Notes: a model not told the origin generated them from the sequence alone. 46,519 bases of DNA from an uncultured Eubacteriaceae bacterium (GCA_903789635.1 CAIFEY010000023.1:1-46519); one strand, 5' to 3'. Shown: positions 26,110 to 36,049, counted from the stretch's first letter. Translations and numbers: made by a program.

Positions 26110-26258
26110 GAAAAAAAGGAGTAAGAACAGTATGTCAGATAGGAAATTTCAATTAGACTTTTACTAACGATTTGATTATCTTTAAGGAAGACATATGTAC
26201 ACACACAGAACCAAAATTAACCAATTTCATACACGAATTTTTACAGAGGAGATTAACT

Positions 26259-27530
26259 ATGGCTGACTACAGAGAAATGTGGAAAGAGCTCGGCATGGAC
26301 GTCGAGACGCACGACGACCTTTGCGCGGTGCTTCCGCAGGCAATCGGGGATGTATTCCTTTCCCAGAAGAACCGTCCGGAGAAGATGGATTACTTCGACT
26401 TCGTCATCGCTGAGGTCCACGGCGTACGTCCGGCTGAGCTGAAGAAGTTCAGAGAGGAAGGCGGCAAGGTTTTCGGAACCTTCTGCACGTACGTACCGGA
26501 CGAGATCATCTTCGCTGCCGGCGGAATTTCCACCGGACTGTGCGCGGGCTCCCAGTTCTGGGTACCGGGCGGCGAGCAGGTGCTCCCTCCGAATGTCTGT
26601 CCGCTGATCAAGGCCAGCGTCGGCGCACGCCTGACCAGAACCTGCCCGTTCTTCCGTCTCGCAGATATCTACATCGGTGAGACCACCTGCGACGGAAAGA
26701 AGAAGGCTTACGAGATCCTGGGCGAGGACGTTCCGATGTACATCATGGACCTGCCTCAGATGAAGCGTCCGGAGGACGTCGACAAGTGGGCCGGCGAGAT
26801 CAAGAAGCTGCTGGTCAAGGCCGAGGAAGTCACCGGCAATAAGGTCACCGTCGCCGCACTGAAAGAAAACATCCACATGATCAACGAGAAGAGAAAGGCT
26901 CTGATGCGTCTGTACAAGCTGCGCCAGAACCCGGTAGTTCCGATCAGCGGCACCGACGTTCTCCTGATCTCTCAGATCGCTTACTACGACGACCCTACCC
27001 GCTTCACGCAGAAGGTCAACGAGCTCTGCGACGAGCTGGACGAGCGCGTAGCCAACGGAGTCTCCGTCGTTCCTGAGGGAAACAAGAGAATCCTCGTCTC
27101 CGGCACACCGATGGCAGTTCCGAACTGGAAGATGCACAACATCATCGAGACCTCCGGCGCGACAGTCGTCTGCGAAGAGACCTGCACGGGCACACGCTAC
27201 TTCGAGAACCTGGTCGACGAGTCCGGCGAGACCCTGGACGAGCTGATCCACGCACTCGCTGAGCGCTACATGAAGATCAACTGCGCATGCTTCACGCCGA
27301 ACAGCGGCCGCATCGACGACATCCGCCGCCTCGCTAAGGACTACAAGGCCGACGGCATCATCGACATCCACCTGAAGTTCTGCACGACCTATGACGTGGA
27401 GGAGTACTTTGTCGAGCGCGAGATGAAGAAGGACGGCACCCCGTTCCTCGAGATCGAGACCGACTACACCGACAGCGACACGCAGCAGCTGAAGACCAGA
27501 GTCGAGGCATTCATCGAGATGCTGAGCTAG
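26259..27530 (+). CDS. Double-cubane cluster protein / 2-hydroxyacyl-CoA dehydratase D-type reductase
   Basis: A 423-residue protein of the BcrC/BadD/HgdB superfamily. The conserved cysteines are spread as in single-subunit double-cubane cluster proteins: FCTYVPDE, NVCPLIKAS, RTCPFF, TTCDGKKKAYE and EETCTGTRYF. Such proteins use an activator ATPase to load very low-potential electrons and reduce small molecules; natural substrates are mostly unknown. The ATG at 26259 has GAGGAG upstream. The partner activase (28000) and a DUF3343 protein lie just downstream, and no second dehydratase subunit is present. That favours the stand-alone double-cubane type over a true two-subunit acyl-CoA dehydratase. 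Confidence 0.85.
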   Translation: MADYREMWKELGMDVETHDDLCAVLPQAIGDVFLSQKNRPEKMDYFDFVIAEVHGVRPAELKKFREEGGKVFGTFCTYVPDEIIFAAGGISTGLCAGSQFWVPGGEQVLPPNVCPLIKASVGARLTRTCPFFRLADIYIGETTCDGKKKAYEILGEDVPMYIMDLPQMKRPEDVDKWAGEIKKLLVKAEEVTGNKVTVAALKENIHMINEKRKALMRLYKLRQNPVVPISGTDVLLISQIAYYDDPTRFTQKVNELCDELDERVANGVSVVPEGNKRILVSGTPMAVPNWKMHNIIETSGATVVCEETCTGTRYFENLVDESGETLDELIHALAERYMKINCACFTPNSGRIDDIRRLAKDYKADGIIDIHLKFCTTYDVEEYFVEREMKKDGTPFLEIETDYTDSDTQQLKTRVEAFIEMLS

Positions 27531-27742
27531 TTTCAGAGACAAAGATCACACGACCAAAAACCAAACCAAGCAGCCGGATGTCCGCGTCCGGCTGTTTAGC
27601 ATATCACGCATCCGGGCATGTATACATGGACAAAACCCACCCGCCCTGCCGGAAAACCTGCCGCGGGCGGACACCACGCCCTGCCCCGAATGCGAAAACC
27701 AAGCGGAATGAAGAAAGAATGACGAAACGAAAGGAAACGCCG

Positions 27743-27997
27743 ATGGATACACCGAAAGCAGAACACTACTACATCCTTTTTAAGAATCACACGGACGGCA
27801 CCGCGATGTACCACGCGCTCAGGGCCGCAGGACTCTCCGCGCAGATCGCGCCGACCCCGCGTCAGCTCAGCGTCTGCTGCGGCGTCTCTCTGATCATTCA
27901 GCCGGAGGAAATTCCGGCGATTAAAAAACTCGCAGAGGAGCAGGAGCTGGAATATGTTAAGATAGAAGGCGTGAACAATCCATTTAGAAGGGGGTAA
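27743..27997 (+). CDS. DUF3343 protein, second copy
   Basis: An 84-residue DUF3343-type protein (HYYILFKNHTDGTAMYHALR, APTPRQLSVCCGVSL). It has adjacent cysteines C45-C46 where the first copy (874-1113) has C-x-x-C. AAAGGA lies 8 bases before the ATG at 27743. It ends 2 bases before the activase start. Being wedged between the double-cubane protein and its activase suggests a dedicated carrier or adaptor for that system; the role is inferred. Confidence 0.78.
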   Translation: MDTPKAEHYYILFKNHTDGTAMYHALRAAGLSAQIAPTPRQLSVCCGVSLIIQPEEIPAIKKLAEEQELEYVKIEGVNNPFRRG

Positions 27998-27999
27998 AC

Positions 28000-28785
28000 A
28001 TGTATTACATTGGAATAGATATCGGCTCTACGGCCTCAAAAGTTTGCGTTCTCCCGCCGGAGGACGGCAAGCCGGAGGAGATCATGCGCTGCGAGGTCCT
28101 GCCGACTGGATGGAGCAGCAAGGTCACTTCCGCCTCGATCAAGGAGAAGCTGGAACCGTATTTAAACAGTGACGAGGGCAGCAAGACCGTCGCGACAGGC
28201 TACGGCCGCATCTCCGTCGACTACGCGGATAAGGTCATCACGGAAATCTCCTGCCACGCGCGCGGCGGCTACGAGCTCGCCGGCCAGAACTGCTCCGTCA
28301 TCGACATCGGCGGCCAGGACACCAAGTTCATCAGCGTCCGCAACGGAAAGGCGATCGACTTCCTGATGAACGACAAGTGCGCTGCCGGAACCGGAAAATT
28401 CATCGAAGTCATGGCCAACCGCCTCGGCGTCGACATCGCGGACATGTTCGCGCTCGCCCAGGAGGGCCACGACAACGGCAGCCCGGTCTCCATCAGCTCG
28501 CTCTGCACGGTCTTCGCGGAGTCCGAGGTCATCAACTACATGGGTGAAGGCAAGGACAAAGAAGACCTCGCCGCCGGCATCATCCAGTCCGTCGCACTGA
28601 AGGTCGCGACCCTGGTCCAGCGGCGAGAGCTCCAGGACTACGTCATCCTTACCGGCGGCCTGAGCCAGAGCCGCTTCCTCGCCTCCCTGCTCTCAAACGA
28701 GCTGAACGCCGAGGTCCACCCGATGGACAACGGCCGCTTCGCCGGCGCCCTCGGCGCCGCGCTCCTGGCGAAGGAGAAGCTGTAG
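28000..28785 (+). CDS. Acyl-CoA dehydratase-type activase (ASKHA ATPase)
   Basis: A 261-residue ASKHA-fold ATPase of the HgdC/YjiL family. Phosphate motifs are IGIDIGSTASK (4-14) and IDIGGQDTKF (101-110). The cluster cysteines C127 (NDKCAAGTGKF) and C169 (SSLCTVFAESE) should bridge one [4Fe-4S] cluster across a homodimer. ATP hydrolysis drives electron transfer to the partner double-cubane protein encoded upstream. The ATG follows the DUF3343 stop by 2 bases with AAGGGGG upstream, so the three genes are one operon. Confidence 0.92.
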   Translation: MYYIGIDIGSTASKVCVLPPEDGKPEEIMRCEVLPTGWSSKVTSASIKEKLEPYLNSDEGSKTVATGYGRISVDYADKVITEISCHARGGYELAGQNCSVIDIGGQDTKFISVRNGKAIDFLMNDKCAAGTGKFIEVMANRLGVDIADMFALAQEGHDNGSPVSISSLCTVFAESEVINYMGEGKDKEDLAAGIIQSVALKVATLVQRRELQDYVILTGGLSQSRFLASLLSNELNAEVHPMDNGRFAGALGAALLAKEKL

Positions 28786-28800
28786 TCCAACCCGCGCCGC

Positions 28801-28925
28801 AGCTGACAGGCACCGGAGTGCGGCGAGCACTGCCGGACGGGCGCCGGACGGCAGCAAGCACAGACTTGCGGCGACGGACGGCGGCAGGCACTGACGGACA
28901 GGCACCGGACGGCAGTAGACCGACC
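28801..28925. repeat. Degenerate GC-rich direct repeats
   Basis: Variants of GACAGGCACCGGACGGCAG and GGACGGCGGCAGGCAC recur at least five times. The array is imperfect and has no fixed spacer, so it is not CRISPR. It may be slippage-prone simple repeats. Confidence 0.6.
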
Positions 28926-28946
28926 GCGATTATGAACATTGAATAT

Positions 28947-28985
28947 GCAAAACGGAGCCGTGAAATGATTGCGGCTCCGTTTTGC
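28947..28985. terminator. Strong bidirectional terminator after the activase operon
   Basis: GCAAAACGGAGCCG pairs perfectly (14 bp) with CGGCTCCGTTTTGC over an 11-base loop. The outer A/T tracts lie within the stem on both strands. Confidence 0.8.
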
Positions 28986-29908
28986 TGCATTCAGCAAACT
29001 GATGATGCTGCATTCGTAATGTATTGGAGTGGAACGAGTTCGGATTTTCGACGCGCCGGGCGGCGACGCGTGTATACTGCTTGCGCGGCTGCCTGACATC
29101 GGCGCGGCCCGCAGCGCATGAGCAGACCGCGCGCGATAGCAGCTGTGGTGTCGCAGGGGCCGCGCACCGCGGAGGCGATAGCGGCGGTGACGTCGACGCC
29201 TTCGGTTATTATAAAAAATCGACCTTCTCGAGAATATTTTCTCGAGTCCTCCTGTCATTTTAATTTGGGATCTTATTTCCGAATCGAGAGTGGTAATATC
29301 ACATATTAAAACAGAATAGTCAGATAATCATCTTGGGATTTCGGTGACTTTCTGTTTCCTGCAGCGGATTTTGCGCGCGGCGATCAGTGGAACGAGCCGC
29401 TGTCATTGTATTCACGCTCTATTTACACAGATATTTTCATGCGTTCTCATGTATTTTCAGATAACTTATCTCAATTGTCAGATATAATCGCCGCCGCGCC
29501 GCACCGGACTCACTGCACGCCCGCCGCGCGCCTGAACCAGACTCCGGAAACGCTTAGATTTCCAATATGACTGAAGTTTTTCTGATATTTTTAGAATTTG
29601 AGCGGTTTCTTCTGTTTGCTGAACGTCCCGCGGCGGCGGTATCAATAATGCTATCGCTCACCCGGGCAGAATATTACTCAGCTTCCGATTCCCACAGGAT
29701 TATCCTGTGAACGCAAGGAATTCTTCGGTAATTTTAGGAAGACGTCCATGGATACAGTATACCTTCGTGCGCAGCCCACTAAATTCCTTTTCCCCCCCCA
29801 CTTTGATCCCTCCACGCACAGTGTCGTCCCCGGCACACAACAACCCCCGCGGCTGCAGAAATGGCATCACCAATTTCCGCATCCGCGGGGTTCATGTCCC
29901 ACGATGGT

Positions 29909-30811
29909 TTATTTAAACTTGTTGATGACGTACTCGCGGAAGCTGACGGCTGCCGGGGCCATGGCGATTGTCTTGTTCCAGACCATGTAGAATTCGCGCT
30001 TCAGGTTCAGGTCCTCGTCGGCGAACATGAAGATCAGGAAGTCGTCGTTCTTCATGTTTTCTGCGACGGAGCGCGGGATGACGGAGACGCCGACGCCGGC
30101 AGCCACGCAGTGGCAGACGGCATCGAGGCTGTTGACGGATGCCGCAGAATTCAGATGCATGCCGTGCTGCTCGTAAACCAGCTCCTCGAACGTGCTGCGT
30201 GTCGCGGAACCGCCCTCGCGCAGGACGAACGGCTCGTGAATGAAGTCGGTGTAAGAGATGGATTCCGACTTCTCGTGGAGCTGCCTGTACTTCTCGTGGT
30301 TCGGCGTGATCACGACCGACTCGTCGCGGCAGAGGAGCGCGCGGCCGATGTCCGCGTTCCGGCGCTTGCTGCCGACGAATCCGAGTTCGCCGCGGCCTGC
30401 AGCGATGCTTCCCCAGACCTCTTCACTGTCCGACTCGTTCAGGAAGAAGCGGACGTTCGGGTGCTCGGCGCGGAAGCCCGCCATCAGGGACGGCGCGATA
30501 AACTCCGACGGGACGCTCGACGCCTCGATCGTCACGATACCGGAGACGTCCTTGACGAACGAGTTCATCTCCTGCAGTGCCTTTTCCCTCGTGTTCAGCA
30601 TGTCCGTCGCGTACTTGAAGAAGTCCGCGCCCTCCGACGTCGGGACGGATTCCCGTCCTTTTCTCTCAATCAATTTGACGCCGAGTTCCTTCTCCAGCGC
30701 CTGGATATGCGTACTGATCGTCGGCTGCGTCAGGAACGCTGCGTCCGCCGCCTTGGAGAAGCTGCGGTATTTTACGACGTTTACGAATGCTTCAATCTGC
30801 TTAAAATCCAT
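29909..30811 (-). CDS. Selenium-metabolism-associated LysR regulator
   Basis: A 300-residue LysR-type regulator. The N-terminal winged helix-turn-helix (MDFKQIEAFVNVVKYRSFSK, LTQPTISTHIQALEKELG) closely matches the LysR subgroup found with Sec-synthesis genes. The rest is a typical periplasmic-binding-like effector domain (about 90-300). Its ATG lies 2 bases after the selB stop, with AGAGG inside the end of selB, so the two are translationally coupled. It may sense selenium state or a metabolite and regulate sel or grd genes. Ligand and targets are unknown. Confidence 0.88.
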   Translation of the reverse strand: MDFKQIEAFVNVVKYRSFSKAADAAFLTQPTISTHIQALEKELGVKLIERKGRESVPTSEGADFFKYATDMLNTREKALQEMNSFVKDVSGIVTIEASSVPSEFIAPSLMAGFRAEHPNVRFFLNESDSEEVWGSIAAGRGELGFVGSKRRNADIGRALLCRDESVVITPNHEKYRQLHEKSESISYTDFIHEPFVLREGGSATRSTFEELVYEQHGMHLNSAASVNSLDAVCHCVAAGVGVSVIPRSVAENMKNDDFLIFMFADEDLNLKREFYMVWNKTIAMAPAAVSFREYVINKFK

Positions 30812-30813
30812 CT

Positions 30814-32718
30814 TTAACCTCTTACTCTAGCATCACCGATCTTCACGGTAATGTGCTGCCGATCCCAGTATTCCAGGATCATCATCGCGTACTTTCTGGA
30901 CGCGTGGATAAGATCACGGAATTCTGCGAGCGTGATCTGTCCCTGCCGGTCGACGATTTCCGTCATCCCGTCCAGGGCGTTCTGATAATATTCCGGATCC
31001 ATTAGGTTTTGTCCGTCGAGACGGATCAGCTCTCCGGAGCCGGCCATCGCATCGAGGACGTGGCGCGCGAGCTGCGGATCATTCTCTTCCTTCAGCACCT
31101 GATCCTGCGTCGGCACCTCGTACCCGGCGTCTTTATAAACTTTCTTCATGCGAGCTCTGATCTTCTCCATCTCCGGCGTGAACTGGACATGGAAGTCGGT
31201 CAGCGCGACCGCGTTGGTCTCCTCCCGGATCAGGCCCTCGTCCAGCATGCAGCGGCCGATGCCCATTCCGGCCTGCTTGTCCTGGATCCTGAGGTCCTTC
31301 ATCAGACGGGAGTAGAACTCCTCCTTCAGCATTCCCGGCGTCAGCGGGTTCTCCTTGTGGAACGCGGTCAGGATCTCCTGGCCGGCCTCGTAGGCGCCGT
31401 GCAGGTATACCGTATGCATCAGGAACTTTCCGACCAGCTGGACTTTCTTTTTGTCCTCAAGGTCCTGGACGATCGCGTGGCAGCGGTCACGGCCGATCCT
31501 GAGGCGAGCCGCCAGAACAGGCTCCGTCAGCAGCTGTGCACTGCCCTCCAGGATGTACTGCTCCGCGATGTCCTCCATCTCGCCGTGGTCCTTGATCTCC
31601 AGCGCCTGGATGACGCTGTCGCGGTTGCGCTTGTGCTTGGCCGGGTGGGCGTCCAGGATGCGGCCTCCGCCGATCGTGACGACCGGGGAGTAGAAGCGGA
31701 CGATGAACCGGTCCTCGCGCTTGAACGCGACCTCTTTCTCGAATCGGATCTGCGCGTAGCACTTGTCCCCCGGCTCCGCCGCGTCCCTGTCGAGCAGGAC
31801 GAGCTTTCCGATGACCTCGGTCGAGCCGCAGTAGAAATGCACGCGGCTGTTGTTCAGCACCTCGTACTCGATGTCGTCGAAGAGCTCCAGGTAGATATCC
31901 GCCATCATCGACGGCTCCAGGGAGTCCGGATACGCGAGGACGTCGCCCCTCTGCAGGTCTTCCTTAGCGACCCCGGCGAGGTTCAGCGCCGTTCTCTGTC
32001 CGGCAAAAGCCGCGTCGACCGTCTCGTTGTGCACCTGCACGTTCCTGACCTTGATCTTGCGGTCCTCCGGGAAGATCTCGACCTCGTCGCCCTTCCGGAT
32101 CGTGCCCTCGATCAGCGTTCCCGTGATGACGGTTCCGTAGCCCTGAATCGTGAACACGCGGTCGATCGGCAGGCGGAACAGCTCCTCGTCGTTGTTCTTC
32201 AGCAGCGCGTCATCGATCTGCGAGACGATCAGCTGCTTCAGTTCCTCGATGTGGTAGCCCTCGAACGCCGCGACCTCGATACTCGGTGCGCCCTCCAGGA
32301 ATGTCCCCTCGACGAGGCTCCTCGTGTCCTCTTCTACGAGCTCGATCCAGTCCTCATCCTCAACCATGTCACGCTTGGTGAACACGATGATGCCGCGCTT
32401 GATGCCGAGCATGTCCAGGATGTGCAGGTGCTCGACCGTCTGCGGCATGACGCCCTCGTCCAGCGCGACGACCAGCAGAACCATGTCGATTCCGCCGATG
32501 CCCGCGAGCATGTTGCGGATGAACTTCTCGTGGCCCGGCACGTCGATGATGCTGATGTTGTAGTCGCCGACGATCATGTCCGCGAACCCGTTCTCGATCG
32601 TGATTCCGCGCTTCTGCTCTTCCTTCAGGCGGTCGGTGTCCGTCCCGGTCAGCGCGCGGATCAGGCAGGTCTTTCCATGATCGACGTGACCCGCCGTTCC
32701 GACAATAATATTTTTCAT
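30814..32718 (-). CDS. selB: Selenocysteine-specific elongation factor SelB
   Basis: A 634-residue GTPase that carries Sec-tRNA-Sec to ribosomes paused at UGA with a SECIS hairpin. GTP motifs are GHVDHGKT (10-17), DVPGH (59-63) and TKRD (114-117). EF-Tu-like domains 2 and 3 follow, and the C-terminal 250 residues carry the winged-helix repeats that read SECIS RNA. The length is normal. It is 53 bases downstream of selA and coupled to the LysR gene. It would serve all four UGA-Sec genes in the window. Confidence 0.96.
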   Translation of the reverse strand: MKNIIVGTAGHVDHGKTCLIRALTGTDTDRLKEEQKRGITIENGFADMIVGDYNISIIDVPGHEKFIRNMLAGIGGIDMVLLVVALDEGVMPQTVEHLHILDMLGIKRGIIVFTKRDMVEDEDWIELVEEDTRSLVEGTFLEGAPSIEVAAFEGYHIEELKQLIVSQIDDALLKNNDEELFRLPIDRVFTIQGYGTVITGTLIEGTIRKGDEVEIFPEDRKIKVRNVQVHNETVDAAFAGQRTALNLAGVAKEDLQRGDVLAYPDSLEPSMMADIYLELFDDIEYEVLNNSRVHFYCGSTEVIGKLVLLDRDAAEPGDKCYAQIRFEKEVAFKREDRFIVRFYSPVVTIGGGRILDAHPAKHKRNRDSVIQALEIKDHGEMEDIAEQYILEGSAQLLTEPVLAARLRIGRDRCHAIVQDLEDKKKVQLVGKFLMHTVYLHGAYEAGQEILTAFHKENPLTPGMLKEEFYSRLMKDLRIQDKQAGMGIGRCMLDEGLIREETNAVALTDFHVQFTPEMEKIRARMKKVYKDAGYEVPTQDQVLKEENDPQLARHVLDAMAGSGELIRLDGQNLMDPEYYQNALDGMTEIVDRQGQITLAEFRDLIHASRKYAMMILEYWDRQHITVKIGDARVRG

Positions 32719-32771
32719 TGGTATGCCCCTTTATGCTGAAAACGTTCTAACGTTGTATTTTGTCTGAAAGA

Positions 32772-34166
32772 CTACTTCCCTGCGATCGTGCCGAGCTTCT
32801 CGGCAGTCTCGATGCGTTCTTTTCCGGTCATCGTGCGGACGTCGAACAGGATGTGGTCGTGGACCGTCCTCGTGACGATCGGCAGCAGGCCGGCGCGGAG
32901 CTGCTCGTCGAGTTCCTTCTCGCTGAACGACGGGTGGGTCAGTGCGACGCCAAAGCCCGGAAGCTCCGTGCCCGGCGCGGATCCGCCGCCGACAAGCCCG
33001 ATCGACTCGACGACCTCGGCCTCGTAGCCGGCATCCAGTGCCTCGATGCGCTGGAGCAGGTCTCTCGCCTCCTCACGCAGCGTCTCCGGGTCCCTGGTCA
33101 GCATGTTCAGGACCGGGATCTCCTTCTTCGCCTTCTCCTCGTCAAAATACGTGTTGAACGTCTCTTCCATCGCGGACAGGGTCATCTTGTCGACACGCAG
33201 GACACGCGCGAGCGGGTGCTTCTTCATGCGGTCGATGATGCTCTTCTTTCCGACGATGATTCCGCCCTGCGGGCCGCCCAGGAGCTTGTCGCCGCTGAAC
33301 AGCACGACGTCTGCGCCCTCCGCGAGACCCTGACGGATCGTCGGCTCCATGATGCCGTACTCCTCCAGGTTGACCATCAGGCCGCTCCCCAGGTCGTACA
33401 GCAGCGGGAGATCGTATTTATCCGCGAGCGTGCGCAGTTCAGGAACGGACACGTCATCGGTGAATCCGACGACCTTGTAGTTGCTCGTGTGCACCTTCAT
33501 CAGCGCACCCGTGTTCTCCCCGATTGCACGTTCGTAATCGTAGAGATGCGTCTTGTTCGTCGTGCCGATCTCCTTCAGGAAGGCGCCGCTCGTCTCCATG
33601 ATCTCCGGGACGCGGAACGATCCGCCGATCTCGACCATCTCTCCTCTGGACAGGATAACCTCCTTACCCTCTCCCAGGACCGCGAGCGCGAGCATCGTAG
33701 CCGCCGCGTTGTTGTTGACGACCATCGCCGCCTCCGCCCCGGTGATGCGCTGAATCAGCTTCTCACAGTGGACGTGCCTGGATCCGCGCTTTCCGGCGAC
33801 CGGATCGTACTCCAGCGTGGAATAGCTGTCCGCCGTGTCCATAACAGCCTCCTTGGCGCGCTGGCTCAGGCGTGCCCTTCCCAGGTTCGTGTGCAGCACG
33901 ACTCCCGTCGCATTGATCACACGGCGCAGGGACGGCATGCTCGCCTGCTTCATCCTCGTGAGGACCATTTCTACCGCCGCATCGTGAGACACGTCGGCCT
34001 CCTCCACCTTCTCTCCGTGGAGGATGGACTGCCTCAGGGCATTGATCGAATCTCTGACCGCATCCGCGACCTGCTCATGCGCAAGATCACCGGCCGCCGC
34101 CAGTACTCTCTCATCGCTCAAAATTTCATCAACCTTAGGCAGTTTCCGAAGAAGTTCCTGATTCAT
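32772..34166 (-). CDS. selA: L-seryl-tRNA(Sec) selenium transferase SelA
   Basis: A 464-residue PLP enzyme that converts Ser-tRNA-Sec to Sec-tRNA-Sec using selenophosphate. The PLP lysine is K294 in LFSGDKLLGGPQGG. The N-terminal tRNA-binding helix region begins LLRKLPKVDEILSDE, and INATGVVLHTNLGRA is the SelA signature. AGGAG lies 9 bases before the ATG. It heads selA-selB-lysR; upstream are dsdA and tRNA-Sec on the same strand. Confidence 0.96.
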   Translation of the reverse strand: MNQELLRKLPKVDEILSDERVLAAAGDLAHEQVADAVRDSINALRQSILHGEKVEEADVSHDAAVEMVLTRMKQASMPSLRRVINATGVVLHTNLGRARLSQRAKEAVMDTADSYSTLEYDPVAGKRGSRHVHCEKLIQRITGAEAAMVVNNNAAATMLALAVLGEGKEVILSRGEMVEIGGSFRVPEIMETSGAFLKEIGTTNKTHLYDYERAIGENTGALMKVHTSNYKVVGFTDDVSVPELRTLADKYDLPLLYDLGSGLMVNLEEYGIMEPTIRQGLAEGADVVLFSGDKLLGGPQGGIIVGKKSIIDRMKKHPLARVLRVDKMTLSAMEETFNTYFDEEKAKKEIPVLNMLTRDPETLREEARDLLQRIEALDAGYEAEVVESIGLVGGGSAPGTELPGFGVALTHPSFSEKELDEQLRAGLLPIVTRTVHDHILFDVRTMTGKERIETAEKLGTIAGK

Positions 34167-34388
34167 GATTACGTTCTCCTGTCCGCACTTTTCCCGCGAA
34201 GGGGATCGAAATTAACGCGATCTTTTCTCTCATTAATATCCGCAATATCCGCAGGAAAAGCTCATATATTAGTATACTATAGATAATAAGCAATAAAACA
34301 ATTTCTCATCAATACTACCACCATATATATGATAATTCAATAGCAATCTTCCGGTAAAATACATCTTCTCAATTGATTTGGGCAAAAT

Positions 34389-34481
34389 AAAACCCTGTCA
34401 GGGAGAAATTCCGTCCTGCCGGCAAGCCCGGCGGTTCAACGGCCGCCGCATCACCGGTGCGTATCTCTTTGACAGGGTTTT
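34389..34481 (-). terminator. Long branched hairpin / terminator after dsdA
   Basis: AAAACCCTGTCA (34389-34400) pairs perfectly with TGACAGGGTTTT (34470-34481) around about 69 bases, which themselves fold into GGCGG/CCGCC and GCCGGG/CCGGC hairpins. On the minus strand TTTTATTTT follows. It probably terminates dsdA, but the cloverleaf-like interior is unusual and a small RNA is possible. The remaining gap (34167-34388 and 34482-34617) is AT-rich with no gene seen. Confidence 0.65.
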
Positions 34482-34617
34482 GATTCTGCATCTGTTTTTG
34501 TCTGAAGTTTACATCAATAGTGCCGAACGAGAAAATCTGGAAAATTTATCCTGCATCCCCTTACACTGCCGCTCATTCAGACTCTGTTCTGTACTGCAGT
34601 ACAGAACGTCGTTCATT

Positions 34618-35964
34618 TTACTCCAGCGACTCCGCCTTCTTCACGTAGCTCTCGCGCACGCTGTCCGGAACCAGGCTTCCGCCGGTCGCCCAGACGAGCT
34701 GGACGGAATCCTTCATCTTATCCGTGAGTCCGTTTTCCTTTATATATGCCGCGGTCTCATCCGCCGAGAGAAGGTGCTGCGGGCCCGTGAACATCGCGCA
34801 TGCGGACGGCTCCAGGAAGACGCCCTCCGTGTCCAGCAGGTCCTTCATATAGCCGTACAGCGCGTCGTCCTGCAGCGTGAACTCGCCCGAGAGGTGCGGC
34901 TCCATGACTTTGCCGACGAATCCCGACGGTCTGCTTACCGCGAGTCCGTCCGCCTCGGTCAGGCCGGTCAAGCCGACGTCGGTCGCGGAGATGTCGTGCT
35001 GCAGCCCGGTCATCATGCCGAGCAGCATTGCCGGGGCCTGCACAGGCTCGATGAAGAAGCAGTGGACGTTGTCACCGTACTTCTGCTTGAGTCCGAACGC
35101 GATTCCGCCCGGCGCTCCGCCGACGCCGCACGGGATGTAGACGAACATCGGATGGTCTGCGTCGACCTTGATGTCCTGCTTCTGAAGCTGGCCCTCCAGG
35201 CGGCTCGCCGCGACAGCGTAGCCCAGGAACAGGTTCTGGGAGTTCTCGTCGTCGACAAAGTAGCTCTTAGGGTCTGCGTCGGACAGCGCGCGGCCTTCCT
35301 TGACGGCCTCGCCGTAGTCTGCCTCATACTCCTTGACCGTGACGCCGTGCGAGCGCAGCTTATCCTTCTTCCACTGGCGCGCGTCCGCGGACATGTGGAC
35401 AACCGCGCGGTAGCCGATTGCGGCACTCATAATGCCGATGCTCATGCCGAGGTTTCCGGTCGAGCCGACCTGCACCGTATAATCGGAGAAGAACTTGCGG
35501 CATTCCGGCGAGGCGAGCTTCTCGTAGGAGTCGCCCGGCTTCAGGAGGCCGTGCTCCAGCGCGAGTTCCTCCGTGTGCTTGAGCACCTCGTAGATGCCGC
35601 CCCTGGCCTTGACCGAGCCGGCGATCGCGAGCGCGTTGTCCTGCTTCAGGACCAGTCTTCCCGGGATCTCCGCGTTATATTTCTCTTCCATGTGCTTCTG
35701 CATCTTTGGGATCGGCGTCAGCGGGGATTCGATGATGCCCCCTGTGGCCTTTGTCTCCGGGAAGCACGCCATGAGAAACGGAGCGAACCTCTTCAGCCGC
35801 TCTTCCGCATCCTTGATGTCCTCCGAGGTCAGCACCTGGTCCTTCGCCGCCTCCGCGAACGGGCGCTTGTTCGGGTTGACCCAGACGACGTCCTGCGCAG
35901 CCTCCACGGCCTTCAGCAGCGGGTGCTTCTCCTCTAACGCTTTTAATTCGATGTCCTTCATCAT
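34618..35964 (-). CDS. dsdA: D-serine ammonia-lyase (D-serine dehydratase)
   Basis: A 448-residue fold-type II PLP enzyme converting D-serine to pyruvate and ammonia. The PLP lysine is K119 in AIAGSVKARGGIYEVL, nearly identical to the DsdA signature, and the phosphate loop is GSTGNLGMSIG. The length matches the family. I take the ATG at 35964 (AGGAG 7 bases upstream) over an extension of 17 residues. It stands between tRNA-Sec and selA; pyruvate production fits amino-acid fermentation, but a specific tie to Sec synthesis is not evident. Diaminopropionate ammonia-lyase was considered and fits less well. Confidence 0.88.
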   Translation of the reverse strand: MMKDIELKALEEKHPLLKAVEAAQDVVWVNPNKRPFAEAAKDQVLTSEDIKDAEERLKRFAPFLMACFPETKATGGIIESPLTPIPKMQKHMEEKYNAEIPGRLVLKQDNALAIAGSVKARGGIYEVLKHTEELALEHGLLKPGDSYEKLASPECRKFFSDYTVQVGSTGNLGMSIGIMSAAIGYRAVVHMSADARQWKKDKLRSHGVTVKEYEADYGEAVKEGRALSDADPKSYFVDDENSQNLFLGYAVAASRLEGQLQKQDIKVDADHPMFVYIPCGVGGAPGGIAFGLKQKYGDNVHCFFIEPVQAPAMLLGMMTGLQHDISATDVGLTGLTEADGLAVSRPSGFVGKVMEPHLSGEFTLQDDALYGYMKDLLDTEGVFLEPSACAMFTGPQHLLSADETAAYIKENGLTDKMKDSVQLVWATGGSLVPDSVRESYVKKAESLE

Positions 35965-36049
35965 TGTCTTTCTCCTCTCTGATGGAATTCTCAAACGAAT
36001 CAAACTATTACTCATGCTCTCATTTTAACATAAAGACGTTCGGCGCGCG

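Larger units (their letters stand above)
28786..29908. other. Gene-free stretch with GC-rich repeats
   Basis: About 1.1 kb without a supported gene. It starts with GC-rich repetitive DNA and a strong hairpin, then has a small palindrome CTCGAGAA/TTCTCGAG (29227-29246), a run of mixed sequence, and CACAGGAT/ATCCTGTG near 29694-29710. Open frames here are short and lack ribosome sites. No tRNA or known RNA family was recognised. Confidence 0.6.

Noticed and set aside
28801-28925. CRISPR array
   Set aside because: Units are degenerate, with no constant repeat length or unique spacers, and no cas genes are present.
31009-32739. 576-codon plus-strand frame opposite selB
   Set aside because: Antisense shadow of a well-defined selB gene.
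34618-35964. Diaminopropionate ammonia-lyase
   Set aside because: The GSVKARGGIYEVL signature and length agree with D-serine dehydratase.
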